Source: Chrysopilus asiliformis
Lineage: Eukaryota; Arthropoda; Insecta; Diptera; Rhagionidae
Assembly: GCA_964034945.1 (NCBI GenBank)
Contig: OZ035960.1
Coordinates: 26,833,487 to 26,897,486, forward strand
Direction of reading: 5' to 3'
DNA length: 64,000 nucleotides
Shown here: positions 63,609-64,000 of the stretch, in pieces
Layout: every line of letters begins with the position of its first letter
How positions within the stretch are numbered: the first letter of the stretch is position 1
Notes under the pieces: model-generated
Database searches by the model: none
Told to the model about the DNA's origin: nothing
What the model saw: only the letters and a program-made list of their open reading frames with translations
Made by a program: the position numbers and the translations under genes

Positions 63609-64000
63609 CTACAAGAAAAATTTGCTTTTAAGTTTATAAAAAAAGGTGCCTTACAGATAAAGTTATTTTGCAAAAAACGAATAAAAAAATGTATAAAAAA
63701 CAAACAAACAACAAAAAGAAACATTAACCATTTTATTTTTGGTAATAAAGCTCTATGGATAAGATTTTTACCATACAGCTAAAATCACCAAAGACAAAAT
63801 AATTAACAAAATAATAAATAACAAAACTTAAATAGAAATTAAATTTAATAAGAAAAAATTACCAAAAAATAAGAAATTTTTTATTAACATACCATTCACT
63901 CGTCACACTTTCTTGTTGTAAAAATACCATCGATGTTAATTAATCAATCGTCAATGCTTTGGTAATCTAGCTTTATGAAGTAGCAAATCTATCATACAGC
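63609..64000 (-). other. Chk1 intron
   Basis: AT-rich, with no convincing upstream exon. A minus-strand donor-like GTATGT occurs near 63.89 kb, but the frames before it either hit a stop within a few codons or have the wrong phase, so the preceding exon is probably beyond the edge. Confidence 0.5.

Noticed and set aside
63870..63905. Upstream Chk1 exon ending at a GTATGT donor
   Set aside because: The frames before it meet a stop codon within a few codons or end in a phase that does not match the phase-1 acceptor at 63608.
1..64000. CRISPR array, prokaryotic operons, phage or tRNA/rRNA genes
   Set aside because: The direct repeats have no unique spacers of regular length, genes are spliced eukaryotic genes, and no tRNA or rRNA sequence was recognised.

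Overview
The window is AT-rich nuclear DNA from an insect. The evidence is arthropod-style genes with short GT-AG introns, a cuticle chitin deacetylase, and a dense mix of TIR elements, CTGT/CCGT-rich interspersed repeats and an LTR retrotransposon. Protein lengths and order of domains resemble dipteran orthologues, so a dipteran is my best guess, but the sequence does not prove the order. Exon models below were built by hand. For each spliced gene the exon lengths sum to a multiple of three, and the protein length agrees with my memory of the family.

Layout. 1-5645: a 5.6 kb minisatellite of about 17-bp units, running off the left edge, capped by a 13-bp repeat. 5.65-9.8 kb: intergenic DNA with decayed repeats. 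9.82-10.29 kb: a short CUB-like coding segment. 10.49-19.28 kb (+): nidogen, 12 exons, with a dead mariner in intron 1. 20.23-23.90 kb (+): the ATRIP homologue (mus304), 10 exons. 23.9-28.2 kb: repeats, a CTGT microsatellite and several foldback elements. 28.23-30.56 kb (+): a UCP4-type mitochondrial carrier, 6 exons. 31.26-31.66 kb: a Harbinger-like MITE. 32.55-35.45 kb (+): FAF2/UBXD8, 5 exons. 37.47-38.09 kb (-): a C10 (C12orf57) homologue, 2 exons. 41.36-61.24 kb (+): a CBM14-LDLa-deacetylase chitin deacetylase, 6 exons. Its roughly 15 kb first intron holds a nearly pristine 10.9 kb Ty3/gypsy retrotransposon and a piggyBac-like relic. 61.36-61.75 kb (-): LSM7. 62.97-63.61 kb (-): the C-terminal exon of Chk1 (grapes), continuing off the right edge.

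The genes do not form one pathway. ATRIP and Chk1 both belong to the ATR checkpoint, but they lie about 40 kb apart with unrelated genes between them, so their shared presence is probably chance. Nidogen and the chitin deacetylase are secreted matrix proteins (basement membrane and cuticle). FAF2, UCP4, LSM7 and C10 are intracellular housekeeping genes.

The most notable structures are: the GGTGC-C-GCACC plus T-tract array, with a 527-bp (31 x 17) higher-order repeat; a perfect 74-bp palindrome; about nine different TIR/foldback elements, mostly in introns or close to genes; the very young retrotransposon inside an intron of a developmental gene; and an Inr plus DPE promoter for nidogen that starts 13 nt after the stop of the upstream ORF. 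I found no operon, CRISPR array, tRNA or rRNA.
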